DNA of 64,000 nt from Azorinus chamasolen (taxonomy: Eukaryota; Mollusca; Bivalvia; Cardiida; Solecurtidae): positions 74,298,106 through 74,362,105 of the forward strand of contig OY755243.1 of assembly GCA_963576725.1 (NCBI GenBank), written 5' to 3'. Position numbers and translations under genes: made by a program. This document shows, in pieces, positions 1 through 9,767 of this stretch (positions are counted from its first letter, which is position 1; each line of letters starts with the position of its first letter). The notes under the pieces are model-generated. The model had not been told where the DNA came from and ran no database searches. It saw nothing but the letters and a program-made list of their open reading frames with translations.

Positions 1-960
1 CCCAATTCTTACTTATTGTGTGATCTTACCCTTTCCTAAATTCCTAGCAACATTACTTAGTCACATATAGTATACCTGGTGATGCCTTGTATGACCCGAC
101 CCTTACCTAGTCATAAGTTTTAATTACCTGGTTCTCACCTTGTCATATACTTTTTTGACTCTAATCTCACCTAGACACCTCTCTTCGTCATGTGACCAGA
201 CTCTTACATAGGCATGCATTTGTATGGACTCATTACAAGGCATGTGGTTTTGGTACCCAGTTCTTACCTAGTCATGTATTTTTGTCACCGACTCTTAGTG
301 AACAGGCCCTATCTGGACATATGTTCATTTGTGACCCAATTCTTACCAAGATATGTATTATTCACACGGCTCTTTCCTGCAGACTGATAAGTTGAATCCG
401 GCTATTTTCTAGACATATATTATTGGAAATTCTACTCACACATAGGCATGTATTTTTGTGACTCTTGCCTAGGTATTACTTCTTATGACTCGACTCTTAC
501 CTAGATTAGAAATGTTTGTGCCTAAAGATAAATCTATGTAGGACACATCACATTCAAAACACACAGTCATCCAAACATAATCTTGACACAAAGCAGAATA
601 ATAAATTTAAAACCTAAAAGTTCTTACCCAGACATGTATCCTATGTGACCTGGCTCTTATCTAGACATATATTGTTTGTGACCAGACACTTGCCTAGACA
701 CGCATTTGAGCCCCGGCTCTTTCCTACACATTTTGTCGTGCACACATAGCTCTTACCTAGACATGCCTGTTGGGTGATCCGACTCTTAACTAGACATATA
801 TGTGTTTGGCCCAGCTCTTTACAAAGACATATACTTTTGTGAATCGGCCTTTTCATAGGCGTGCATTCCTTTTGACCTGATTCTTATATAGACATGTTGA
901 TTCGTCTCTCACCTGGACATGACATGCATTAACGCATATATTTTATGACTGGGCGATCCG
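1..960 (-). repeat. Degenerate minisatellite of splice-donor-like units
   Basis: About 26 imperfect units of roughly 30-36 bp, interrupted near 505-615. Read on the minus strand a good unit is ACATGTCTAGGTAAGAGTCG, which contains a consensus 5' splice site (CTAG|GTAAG). About ten units keep an exact GTAAG (plus-strand CTTAC at 8, 25, 102, 203, 263, 342, 496, 623, 752 and, as the true exon donor, 964). The rest are decayed (CTCAC, CTTAT, CTTGC). The array runs directly into the donor of the EGF exon at 969-1091, whose end (ACATGTTATG|GTAAGATTCG) matches the unit, so the exon/intron junction is probably the seed of the array. It appears to continue past the left edge. Confidence 0.8.
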
Positions 961-968
961 AATCTTAC

Positions 969-1091
969 CATAACATGTTTTCTTATCATAGCCGAGTGTA
1001 TACCCGTCATTGCAAGAGCAGATGAAAGACCCATATGTGTTGGTACAAATCTGCTCACAACCTCCATTTCCTAACGAGCACTCGTTTATGT
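969..1091 (-). CDS. Gene B exon: calcium-binding EGF-like domain
   Basis: A 123-bp, phase 1-1 exon. Reverse-complement translation starts D-I-N-E-C and runs [19 protein letters not shown], then C-S-C-N-D-G-Y and ends K-K-T-C-Y. It has the six cysteines, the D-I-N-E calcium motif and the aromatic G-S-F segment of a cbEGF. The acceptor (TTGTTCAG) lies at 1092-1099 and the donor GT at 968-967. The previous exon at 2843-2941 ends in phase 1, so the reading frame joins. The next exon would lie beyond the left edge. Such domains bind Ca2+ and mediate extracellular protein contacts. Parent gene unidentified. Confidence 0.88.
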
Positions 1092-1172
1092 CTGAACAAC
1101 AAAAAATAGAACAAGTGGAACAAGCATAGTTTTAACAATCAGATTGCTGGCTACACGCATCAAATTTTCACA

Positions 1173-1345
1173 TTAACCCATTCCCTCATAAGCTATTTTA
1201 GATGCTACCTCTTTGAGAATAAACCTACCGAAAAGGAGCATTCACTAGAGAAAAGGGAAAACTAGAATTTTGTAGTTTTGAAACCATTCATAAAGATTTC
1301 ATGAAGTCACTTTTACAGAGCTGTCAATATGCGGGAATGGGTTAA
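1173..1345. mobile_element. TTAA-bordered palindromic MITE, family B copy
   Basis: Begins TTAACCCATTCCCTCATAAG and ends GGAATGGGTTAA. It carries the family hallmarks CTACCGAAAAGGAGCATT and TTTTGTAGTTTTGAAACCAT, but the central palindrome is lost. Other copies lie at 3861-4057, 7666-7903, ~8992-9222, 9736-13122 (split), 22237-25416 (split) and 31721-31918. TTAA duplications with CCC-type termini suggest piggyBac-like mobilisation; this is inferred. Confidence 0.7.
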
Positions 1346-1888
1346 AAGATGTGTAGTATGAAAAACAGTAATGTTTACTCAAACATTTATGCAAACAAAC
1401 TGTTCAGACCCGGGTCGGAGGGTCTACAGGATCCCTCTGATACGGGTCTGCACTAACTGGAAATGACAGTACGCGCGATTCATGTACACAAAGAAATCGT
1501 AATACGCTTGGATGGAATTTATCACGTGTCACTACGCAAACAGCGATACTTACTACAAAAAGTGATATTTGTCCAAAATAAATTACGTCATCGTTCTTGC
1601 ACATGCATGTTCTGGTGTATACTTAGCAGCAGTATTTCCCCCTAAATTCCTACCATTACATTGATGTCAGATGCAAACGAGACGTTACGCCATAGACATC
1701 TAATATGACGTTCAAATTAGCACGTTATAAAGATATATAAAACTGGTGGTAGAATGCACATAATAAAATAGGTAATGTATGATGATATCGGTTGATATAT
1801 GGCAAATATCACATTACCTATGTCCATAGACTTGGATATTAACCTAATCATCTTACAACGATAACATTTACTAATGGGAATGGGAAAA

Positions 1889-2190
1889 TGTAAAAGTAAA
1901 GTACCTAGTTATAGTCTACTTTCAGTCCGAATGACCGCTCGGCCGACTGTACATTTACTCCCCTGGTCGTTTGCCTACAATATTGAGCACTGCTAACATA
2001 TGGCGCAATCATGCAGCCGCAGTACCGGCGAGTGACCCTCACAGGTACCCATTTTAACCCCTGGGTGGAGAGGATGTGCGGGTGGGAGACACGGAAAAGC
2101 GTCTCTGAAATTTCCAGGTGGGACCGGGATTTGAACCCCGGACCTCCGGACTGATAGTCAAGCGCGTTACCACTAGACCACCGCCACCTA
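1889..2190 (-). mobile_element. tRNA-derived SINE, copy 1
   Basis: The minus strand begins near 2190 with a tRNA-like head: GGTGGTCTAGTGGTAACGCG (A-box region), then a B-box-like GGTTCAAATCCCGG. A body of ~200 bp follows, shared with copies at 13161-13440 (minus) and 55478-55735 (plus), and ends in TAGTCTATAACTAGGTACTT. The head aligns best with a tRNA-Gly-like sequence by eye. Its position in a gene B intron is incidental. It is not a functional tRNA gene because the acceptor stem is not intact. Confidence 0.8.
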
Positions 2191-2842
2191 CGACATGTAA
2201 AAATGTATTAAGGAATAGGTCTATACCGATAGTTGTTAGCATTGTGTATATCTGTCAGCTTCTGCCATGCGATCTGAAGACAGGGCGTGGTAAATCAGTC
2301 CCTTTGAAATATTGTGGACCCGATAGCATATGGATATGACTATAATGTTTGATTATAGGATATCTAGGCCAATACAATACTATTTAAGTGATATATACTC
2401 ATTCAAATAAATAATTAAGAATACCAATATTGATATACTAATAATGGACGTTGCCTTGTAATGAGTATCGTATATCGTGAAAATCGCAGGAATCGAGTAT
2501 CATCTTAACTATACATGTACCATGCACATTAAGAACAACTACCAATGTGTATTTATACATTTTGTTATAGATTCGATCAAATGAACCAAGAAACTCGTGT
2601 ACTCTCGATTCTCCGTGTGGGTGATGGTTCATATACTAGAATATTACAAAACATAAGTAAAAGTAAAAAACATAAGGCCAAAAGTAAAAACATAAGGCCA
2701 AAAGGAATAACAGAGACCGCTTGACTTATTTTGTTGGAAGTTCTAATGTATTAAATATATAAATACATGTAAATGTGTGTGGTAAACATTGGATCGCAAT
2801 CTTGAAACAACTGTTGTAAACATAGATGATTTTTATATTTAC

Positions 2843-2941
2843 CTCGACACACTGGAGGTGCAAACCCTGTCGCGCAGGCACACGTGTTTGGGGTCATGCA
2901 GGTCCCGCCATTGGGACAGGTTGTGGACCCATTGCATATAG
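2843..2941 (-). CDS. Gene B exon: EGF-like domain
   Basis: A 99-bp, phase 1-1 exon. Acceptor CATTTACAG and donor GAG|GTAAAT are clear. It encodes I-C-N-G-S-T-T-C-P-N-G-G-T-C-M-T-P-N-T-C, then A-C-A-T-G-F-A-P-P-V-C-R, a compact EGF with the C-P-N-G-G-T-C and C-x-C-x-x-G-F signatures and no calcium motif. The split codon joins the 5617-5696 exon as L-T-P-I-C and the 969-1091 exon as C-R-D-I-N-E-C, so three consecutive exons form one continuous cysteine-rich segment. Extracellular or secreted location is inferred from the domain type. Confidence 0.87.
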
Positions 2942-3189
2942 CTGTAAATGTGTTAAAATAACCATTTATATGAACAAATTATTTAAGAATCGACCACATA
3001 TTGGATATTTAATGACTACGTCTCACAAACGAATGTTACCCTATATTCAATGGATAATTTAGCCATACCAGACATCTATATAGATCCATGAACATAAGGA
3101 GCAAACTGATTTATATATACTCTGCAAAAGCATATAATTACGTCTTTATGGGAAAAGCATTAAAGCAATCGATATGTAAGAACAGAGGA

Positions 3190-3858
3190 AAATTACATTT
3201 GGAAACAGTGACGTGGCGTCTGATCAGGGTTTTCACATTTTACCATGTACCAGCATCTATTATATTTTATTATGCACTCTTAGTGCACTGTATTCTGCAG
3301 TTTAATATTCCTTTATCCCTTTCGGCGCCAAAATTCTAATTGTCGTCTGCAACCACCGTTGTTAAATCAGTTTGTAAAATAAAGAAATGAGATAAATAAA
3401 TGCTAAAGCAAAGATATAGAAATAGAGATTGAGACAAAAAGTGAAGTTCCTGATCAGATCTGATCTGGGACTGCACTATTTGTCGTGGTGCATTTATGTG
3501 AAAGGGTTAAAGAAATTGCTCACTAAAATCTAACTGACTTCTGTAATATACTGTTGAAACTGACTGGTATCATATGATACACATAGATAGCTAAGAAATT
3601 AAGGACATTCCTGTAAAGTTTGGTCAACTCCAACTAGGTAAGTTGGTGCTATATATATGTTAAATATTGTTAAATCCTTCGGTACAATAAGGAAATGAGA
3701 TATATAAATGCAAATTACAAAGGAATAAAGCACATATAGAGAAATAGAGAATGAGACAAAAAGTGAAGTCCTTAATCAGACGCCGTCTTGAAAGGCGGCG
3801 TCTGATCTGGGATTGCACTATTTATCATCGTGCATTTATGTGACATTGGCGGTGAAAG
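3190..3858. repeat. Two decayed copies of MITE family H
   Basis: Two stretches (~3330-3510 and ~3650-3858) share GAGACAAAAAGTGAAGT, a palindromic centre built on CCTGATCAGA / CGCCGCCTTT, GGACTGCACTATTT and GTGCATTTATGTGA. The best-preserved copy of the family is 6849-7095, in the opposite orientation. This fills most of the intron between two gene B exons; no coding signal was seen here. Confidence 0.55.
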
Positions 3859-3860
3859 GG

Positions 3861-4057
3861 TTAACCCATTCCCTCTTAGACTGTTTTAAACCAAACCTCT
3901 TTAAATCAATCTACCGAAAAGAGCATTATGGAACGGGATAATATTAGAAGTGTGTAGTTTTAAAACATTTTTGATAAATAGAACATTTGCTCCATAGGTT
4001 TAAAAAATGAGTTTTACAGAGGCTCAAAAAAGGCGTCAGCAGGAGAGAATGGATTAA
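3861..4057. mobile_element. Palindromic MITE, family B copy
   Basis: TTAACCCATTCCCTCTTAGA at the left and GAATGGATTAA at the right. The internal GAAAAGAGCATTATGG and GAGCATTTGCTCCATAGG motifs match the other family B copies. It abuts the family H repeat on the left. Confidence 0.65.
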
Positions 4058-4897
4058 ATGAAAGATAACGGCTAAAATTTGTTTTTGTAGGGGACACATT
4101 AGTATAGTTTTGATAGAGAACCTTTAGATAAATATTACAGGGACTAAACGGACTTATTTAAGTTACTTAACTGTATAACTTAAGGAGATTTCCTTTGTAG
4201 TTTACCACATTCAAATCAATGGTCGTTGAAGGAAATTGTTTGTTTTAACTAAAGGATCAGTTCTGTGAAGTTGTAAAGTTTGATTATAATTACATGTATT
4301 CAGTTCAGTGATTAAGGGAGAGAACCGTGCTTAAAACAATTTTTCGTTAAAATTATTATTATTATTTTTTACAAATGTTTGAAGGGGGTTACATGTATAA
4401 AATTGTGATGTTTGGTTATGTTCTATCCCGCGGTTTATGTATAGAACTTGTTTGTTAAATATCTATGTTTAGCTCTTACGACATTCTTATACAAAGGATG
4501 CAGTATACTGAAAGCACGTGTAAGTTTCATAATACACCATCTGATTTCTGTGAAGTTTGACCCATGTCCGATGCAGCGGTTTATGAGATTTTGTTTAAAG
4601 AAATTGTTGATTAAGTGTATTTTAGTTCCAGTGACCGTTTTACAAAACGTGAATTCGAAGTTGTGTCCTATTCCATTTAGCAATTGCGAGAATATGTTGA
4701 ACGAAATCTATGGTTAAGCTTCTGGGACATACGTATGACACGACTTACATACATTTATACAACATTAATAGAGGAAATCTTGAAGACGGACACAGGGTGA
4801 TCCGAAAGGCTCATATAGACAATTAGTGAGCTGAAACAGACCAGTCATTGCGTTCAAAATATGAACCTGAATTAGGGTAATATTAGCCGTTTGGTAA

Positions 4898-5214
4898 TAT
4901 AGTGAACCCTCATTACAACGGAGGCGTTTGTTTCCAGACATTTTGCTGGTATAACGATGCTGACGTTATAACCAGTTTAAATATGAAAGGAACCATATGG
5001 CCAGTTTTAAGCTAGTACAAATAGGTGAACGCTTAAGGCAGAACACAAGAAGTTGCACTCCTTGTTGTCTGCATAAAGCGGTTATCTTATTGGCATTGCA
5101 CCTATTTATTCAGTGGTTGTTTCATAGGCCTAACGGTAATTTTGTTTCAATGTATAATGCCGGTATAGCGAATGTGCCATTGTAACGAATGCCGGTATAA
5201 TGAGGGTTCCCTGT
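4898..5214. mobile_element. MITE with AACCCTCATTA inverted termini
   Basis: Left end GTGAACCCTCATTACAACGG and right end CCGGTATAATGAGGGTTCCC form inverted repeats about 315 bp apart. No transposase sequence lies between them, so this is a non-autonomous DNA transposon. It sits in the gene B intron between 2941 and 5617. Confidence 0.65.
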
Positions 5215-5616
5215 ATTAACATCTAGATTATTTTTCATAACCCAGCCTGGTAAACTGTATATCCCATTAACACATATCCTGCTGAAAATATAATATCTGC
5301 CCTTACCAATCACACGTTTTATTAATTACGTCCCAGTCGCTCATGACTTTCAGAATAACCGTCCAACTTGGATCCTGAGTGCGAGGTTATAAGCTTATAA
5401 GATTATAAGACTAAACACCAACCCGTGAAGATGAAAATGATTGTGTTGAAAAGGAACGATCGGATTTAACCTTGTCAGGTTGTCCCTGATAGAATTGTTT
5501 TTTGTTTCTTACTAACTGCGTGAATGTCAAGCAGTTTGGATCCGGAAGAGTCCCATTATTAGGTCAATCATCTGGATCTTAGCTGTGTTTGCAGTCAACT
5601 TAAGTGTGATACATAC

Positions 5617-5696
5617 GTGTCAAGCAGTCATCTCCAGTCCAGTTGTCACAGCAAACTTGTCGAGTACAGGTCGAGGAACATGATGACAGGTAACTA
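5617..5696 (-). CDS. Gene B exon: Cys-rich (CC-x-N-W-T-G-x-D-C) segment
   Basis: An 80-bp exon read on the minus strand in phase 2-1: S-Y-L-S-S-C-S-S-T-C-T-R-Q-V-C-C-D-N-W-T, then G-D-D-C-L-T. Acceptor CTTTCCAG and donor ACAC|GTATGT flank it. The double cysteine followed by W-T-G-D-D-C resembles the C-terminal part of EMI/EGF-type modules. Its phase-1 end joins exactly to the EGF exon at 2843-2941. Its phase-2 start does not match the phase-1 end of the candidate exon at 6445-6561, so a small intervening exon may be missing or one of the boundaries may differ. Confidence 0.72.
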
Positions 5697-5893
5697 CTGG
5701 AAAGCATTATAAGGAGGCATGGTCATTGATTTATTTTTTGTTAAACATTTAGTTCTTGTACTTGCATCCTAATTGATTTAGTTAAATAATGAACCACTCT
5801 ACATAAATGATATTGGGACTGTATAGGTAAATGGGTAATAATGATATATGATTTCACAAATTGTATATGTGTCCGGCTTAAGCGAGACATCAC

Positions 5894-6122
5894 TTAACCC
5901 ATTTGCTCCCACGATCCCATATATGAGACGTAGGCAAACAGTATAGACTCTGATCAGACGCCGCATAATGCGGCCTCTGATCAGAGTCTACACTGTCTGC
6001 TGATATGAATTTCAATATAAAACAAAACGAAATTGAAAATTTAGGCCAGGCACCCCTTAGATAAAAAATGGACTAATCCAATATATAAACATGGAAGAAT
6101 CCACTGGGAGCAAATGGGTTAA
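5894..6122. mobile_element. TTAA-bordered palindromic MITE, family D
   Basis: Ends are TTAACCCATTTGCTCCCA and TGGGAGCAAATGGGTTAA, an inverted repeat of 14 bp plus TTAA. The left half carries a second internal palindrome around GACGCCGCATAATGCGGCCT. A second copy lies at 26704-26923. No coding capacity. Confidence 0.8.
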
Positions 6123-6444
6123 TATGCTTAATCGTTTAATGCTAGACATTACAAAAGTATAAAAATCAAATCTAATTAACGCCCCTTACTTCTGGTGGAA
6201 AGCTAACGACCAATAAAACAACCAAAACTGTTATTCAAAATTCAAATGGTTATTAGTTGAAGACTGAAAATAATGCAACAAGCTGCCCGATTAATTTTCT
6301 ATATGACTTTCATTCTGCATTAAGCAACTACCTGTGTAAATAATAGAAGAAACTCCCTTTAACACATGAAATGTCCCGATGGGCGTTTATTTGATATGAT
6401 ACGGTATATCCACTTTTTCATCTTGGAATAAGTAATATAAATAC

Positions 6445-6561
6445 CTATATTTTGCGCATCGGTTGAGCCATAAGAAGCCGCATCTTCTGTATGTTTTACT
6501 TTGCCTGTAACAACTAATCGTACACGTGTAAGATTCTGTGCAGTACTCGCCATAAACCACC
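6445..6561 (-). CDS. Gene B candidate exon, no recognised domain
   Basis: A 117-bp, phase 1-1 open exon with a strong acceptor (TTGTTTTTTCCAG) and donor ATATAG|GTATTT. The peptide begins G-W-F-M-A-S-T-A-Q-N-L-T-R-V-R-L-V-V-T-G and continues K-V-K-H-T-E-D-A-A-S-Y-G-S-T-D-A-Q-N-I. The alternation of hydrophobic residues suggests a beta-rich extracellular module. An N-L-T glycosylation sequon is present. Orientation and phase match the nearby EGF exons, so it is placed in gene B. The family is not recognised. Confidence 0.65.
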
Positions 6562-6848
6562 CTGGAAAAAACAAAGGCTCTTCATATCGTACGTAAATCG
6601 TGATATCGTAAGAATGCAGAACGTTCGTATAATTATCGTGCTTATATCGTGCCTATATCGTATACCATACATATTTCTTATGAAATGTTACGATAAGGTA
6701 CGATACTATTCCGTGCACCATAATGCAATTCGCCATTGATACAAACTTGATACATTCTATCAGTGTCTACTCCTTTTGCTTTGGATAAATATAGATAGTA
6801 TTCCACAAGTTCTACCGAGGACTAAAAGTATTTGGATTTTCGAGGTTT

Positions 6849-7095
6849 AACCCTTTCAACAACCAATCTCGCGAACTTGCACCACGGCAAATAGTGCAGT
6901 CCCAGATCAGACGCCGCCTTTTCAAGGCGGCGTCTGATGAGGGACTTCACTTTTTGTCTCAAATTCTTTTCCTATAATTGTGCTTTATTCCTTTGAAATT
7001 GCATTTATATATCTGATTTCGTTATTGTACCAAATGATATAATAAAGGTGGTTTGCAGACGACTATTAGAAATTGGGCGCCTAGAGGGTAAACGG
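6849..7095. mobile_element. Palindromic MITE, family H, well-preserved copy
   Basis: Contains a near-perfect central palindrome AGACGCCGCCTTTTCAAGG / CCTTGAAAAGGCGGCGTCT (~6909-6942) flanked by GTGCAGTCCC and GGGACTTCAC. The left end is AACCCTTTCAACAACCAATC and the right end lies around GGGCGCCTAGAGGGT. It matches degraded copies near 3330-3858. Confidence 0.65.
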
Positions 7096-7139
7096 TGGAT
7101 TCTGATTTTAGAATAAAAACAAAACAAATGGAGCAAACC

Positions 7140-7315
7140 AGGAAGTTATATTTGATATGATCATAACAGTCACACATATTCCAAAGAAGCTGTATGCTGT
7201 AGAAGAGTAGCCTAAGGAATAATGTAAATCTGATTCAACACTTTCTGTCATGGTCAAACCATTATGTGTTACATATAATACGCCATTAAACATTCCAAAC
7301 AAGTAATATTCACGA
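7140..7315 (-). CDS. Possible gene B exon, boundaries unresolved
   Basis: A minus-strand open stretch of about 60 codons reads S-H-R-E-Y-Y-L-F-G-M-F-N-G-V-L-Y, then V-T-H-N-G-L-T-M-T-E-S-V-E-S-D-L-H-Y-S-L and G-Y-S-S-T-A-Y-S-F-F-G-I-C-V-T. The composition looks coding rather than intronic. An acceptor may be the AG before ACACAATCAC near 7333. No strong phase-1 donor compatible with the exon at 6561 was found, only a weak T|GTGTGA. It could be a chance ORF. Confidence 0.35.
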
Positions 7316-7349
7316 TGTGATTGTGTCTGGTATGAATTGTCCTCAGGTT

Positions 7350-7412
7350 AAAGTTTAAGTGTAAGCGTAAGCGTAAGCGGAAGTGTATATGTAAGTGTAA
7401 GTGTAAGTGTAA
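7350..7412 (+). repeat. (GTAAGY)n hexanucleotide microsatellite
   Basis: About ten imperfect copies of GTAAGC/GTAAGT in tandem on the plus strand. Each unit equals a consensus 5' splice-site core, but on the strand opposite to the local gene. Confidence 0.85.
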
Positions 7413-7665
7413 GGCGTTATAGGAGTTTTATTTAATGCATTCGTCTGATCATACTGTGTTGTTTGGATTATTAGCTACAGTGTTAAACCCTTTTGCTCCA
7501 TAAATACGGCATTATATGCCCTAACAAACACAGTAGACTCGGATCAGACGGCTCCTTTGGGATTTTAGTATTTGAGTACACACCTTTTAATGTATATCTA
7601 TATTTGTAACAGGTCTGGAATGTCAGCATGAAGAAGAATACGCTGTCCATTGAACGACTAACTGT

Positions 7666-7903
7666 TTAACCATTACCTCATATTGACGACTTTTGACGAC
7701 TCTTTAAAAGTCACTTTGTGAAACCATTGTGATAAATAGAGCATTTGTTCCTGTAGGATCAAATGCTCTATTTATCGCAATGGTTTCAAACTACAAAATT
7801 CTAAACTTTTCCTTTTCTCTAGTTAATGGTCCTTTTCGGTATATTTAATTCAAATAGGCTGTATCTAGAAATAGCCTATGAAGTAATAGCCTATGAGGGT
7901 TAA
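7666..7903. mobile_element. Palindromic MITE, family B copy
   Basis: Between TTAA at 7666 and TTAA at 7900. The centre is a palindrome around AGAGCATTTGTTCCTGTAGG / GATCAAATGCTCTATTTATC, with both arms flanked by AAACCATTGTGATAAATAG. It also carries CCTTTTCGGTATATTTA, typical of the family. Confidence 0.75.
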
Positions 7904-8049
7904 CCTAGAAACGAATATGTGATAACCCTAATAACTCCAAGTGTTTATCGGGATTCAAATTGCCTTACACATTCAAGCAAGGCTGCAAGGAAGGACGAAT
8001 GACCTTGAACTTTGAAGCTAGCAAACATAATTTTGCAGGCGACGATTTA

Positions 8050-8740
8050 CACCGTTGCACAGGGTCAACCTTGAACCATGGAAACTAGCGGTAAGTGACC
8101 TGGTGAATATGCTGTTATTTTACACGTTCCAACAATGTGTTTCAATATTTATTATAAAATGCACACGTTTTTCACAATTGGTGATGACGTGGTTTAAAAC
8201 GAGAATTAATGACAAACAGACAGACATACATATTGAAAGTCGCATATTCAGATTGACAGATAAGTCAAAATGTATCTATCCTACAGCATCTTGCTGTCAT
8301 AAACTCATAAACATAAACATTATAGTGCAATCAGTTTTGACATAGACCGGGCACCATTATTAACGAGGCATCTGCCCTGGCCGGACGATGTAGGGAACAC
8401 ATAGATATGGAATCAATGATTGGTGCGCTGGAACCAGCTGCACAAGACATTTTCAAACAGTATAGATCCAGGTCAACGGGCTGCAGATGGAACCCTTTGA
8501 TCAGGATCTACATTGTTTGTTATTTAAATTATTTTCGTGTATGATTTGTCTAATCAGAGTCTGTTCTATTTGCTTATGATATAATACAGATAAGACTATA
8601 TGCGGTTTCTGCCATGATCATATATAATAATTATGTCCTTTGTATTATTATAGAAATTATTATAGCATAATTTCTTACATTAATATTCATGCAGTAAAGT
8701 ATTAAAACAGAGACGTGGTGACTATTTAAGCGGAATACAT
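8050..8740. other. No gene recognised
   Basis: AT-rich sequence with only short, low-complexity open frames. Fragments resembling MITE family C (GGATCTACATTGTTTG near 8503) are present. No splice-flanked coding segment was seen on either strand. Confidence 0.5.
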
Positions 8741-8743
8741 GTA

Positions 8744-8940
8744 AAACCCCGCTAATGTGACCACCTAAAAGAGGTATAATTATGGGTGATATGTGCAGGT
8801 GGTAGCTTAATGCAGGACAAAAATAATGCAGAAAGCTCCTAAGGAGCTTTATGCATTATTTTTGTCCTGCATTAAGCAGCCACCTGCTTATAAAGACACC
8901 CATGTGTATTTATTAAGTGGTCGCATTAGATGGGTTCTAC
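8744..8940. mobile_element. Palindromic MITE, family E
   Basis: A nearly perfect ~195-bp palindrome. The left end is ACCCCGCTAATGTGACCAC and the right end GTGGTCGCATTAGATGGGTT. The inner arms contain GGTGGTAGCTTAATGCAGGA and its complement TCCTGCATTAAGCAGCCACC around AGAAAGCTCCTAAGGAGCTT. Related copies are at 25529-25711, ~27550-27725, 41611-41812 and 45366-45565, with fragments near 6280-6335, 42215-42325 and 61510-61625. Confidence 0.82.
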
Positions 8941-8991
8941 TGTACTTGTTTTACCAGTGAGCGGTTCGAATTAACCCGTACACCGCTTACA

Positions 8992-9222
8992 ATAACCCTT
9001 TTACCGCATAGGCTATTTTTAGACCCAGACTGTTTGAATATATCCTCTGAAAACGAGCATCAATTGTACTAGAGAAAATAAAACTTTTAGAATTGTGTAG
9101 CTTTGAAACCATTCTAGGGAGCAAATGCTCTATTTATCACAATATTTTCAAAAAAGTGACTTATACAGGGGCGTCAGTTTGAGGGAATGGACCAAGTCAT
9201 GCTTAGCGGGAAAAAGGGTTAA
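8992..9222. mobile_element. Decayed MITE, family B copy
   Basis: Carries GCATAGGCTATTTTTAGACC, AACGAGCATC, CTAGAGAAAATAAAACTTTT and GAGCAAATGCTCTATTTATC in the family B order, with the right end at AAAGGGTTAA. The left TTAA is mutated to ATAA. Confidence 0.6.
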
Positions 9223-9767
9223 CCCATTGAATTTTGAAAGTTTCAGAGCTCATATTTCATTAAAGTGATTTCAGTACAACGCTTAAATTTGCTAAAGAAG
9301 TTTGTGAGGACAAATAGTGCATAGCTAATCATTCATTAAAAAGCATTCAGTGTCAACGCTGAAATTTGCTATTGAATTTTATGATTACAAACAGTGCAGG
9401 TTTTGATAAGAGTGTTCCATAAGGAACCTGATAGTCTGGGACGTTATTGTTTGAAAATGACAGCACAATTATTTCCTCCATTCAACAGGTTATTTAAAGC
9501 ACATATATTAAGTAAACTATATTTTACCAGTCAATAAAGATATCGTGTTTCAACTGTGCATAATTCGATATTTATCGCTTTGAACATTTCATGACTATAA
9601 ATTTCTTCTGCTTCAATGCTCAGTTCTGTCTGAGGCAATATTTCGAGTTTGTAAAATTTAAAACGAATTAGATATTTAATATGTTTGTAGTCCTATTTGG
9701 ATAAAATGCATTTCAAATGATTAATTACTGACTTCTTAACCCTTTCCTCCATAAATACGCCCTTCTA

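Noticed and set aside
641..856. Open frame with repeated C-L-G-K/S motifs, looking like a small cysteine-rich protein
   Set aside because: It is the translation of the splice-donor minisatellite, and the motif arises from ACATGTCTAGGTAAG units.
2054..2190. tRNA gene
   Set aside because: A- and B-box-like segments are present but the acceptor stem is not paired and the sequence continues into a SINE body found at two other places.
8055..8345. 96-residue plus-strand open frame
   Set aside because: No domain, no coding-type composition, no convincing splice sites or promoter; likely chance.
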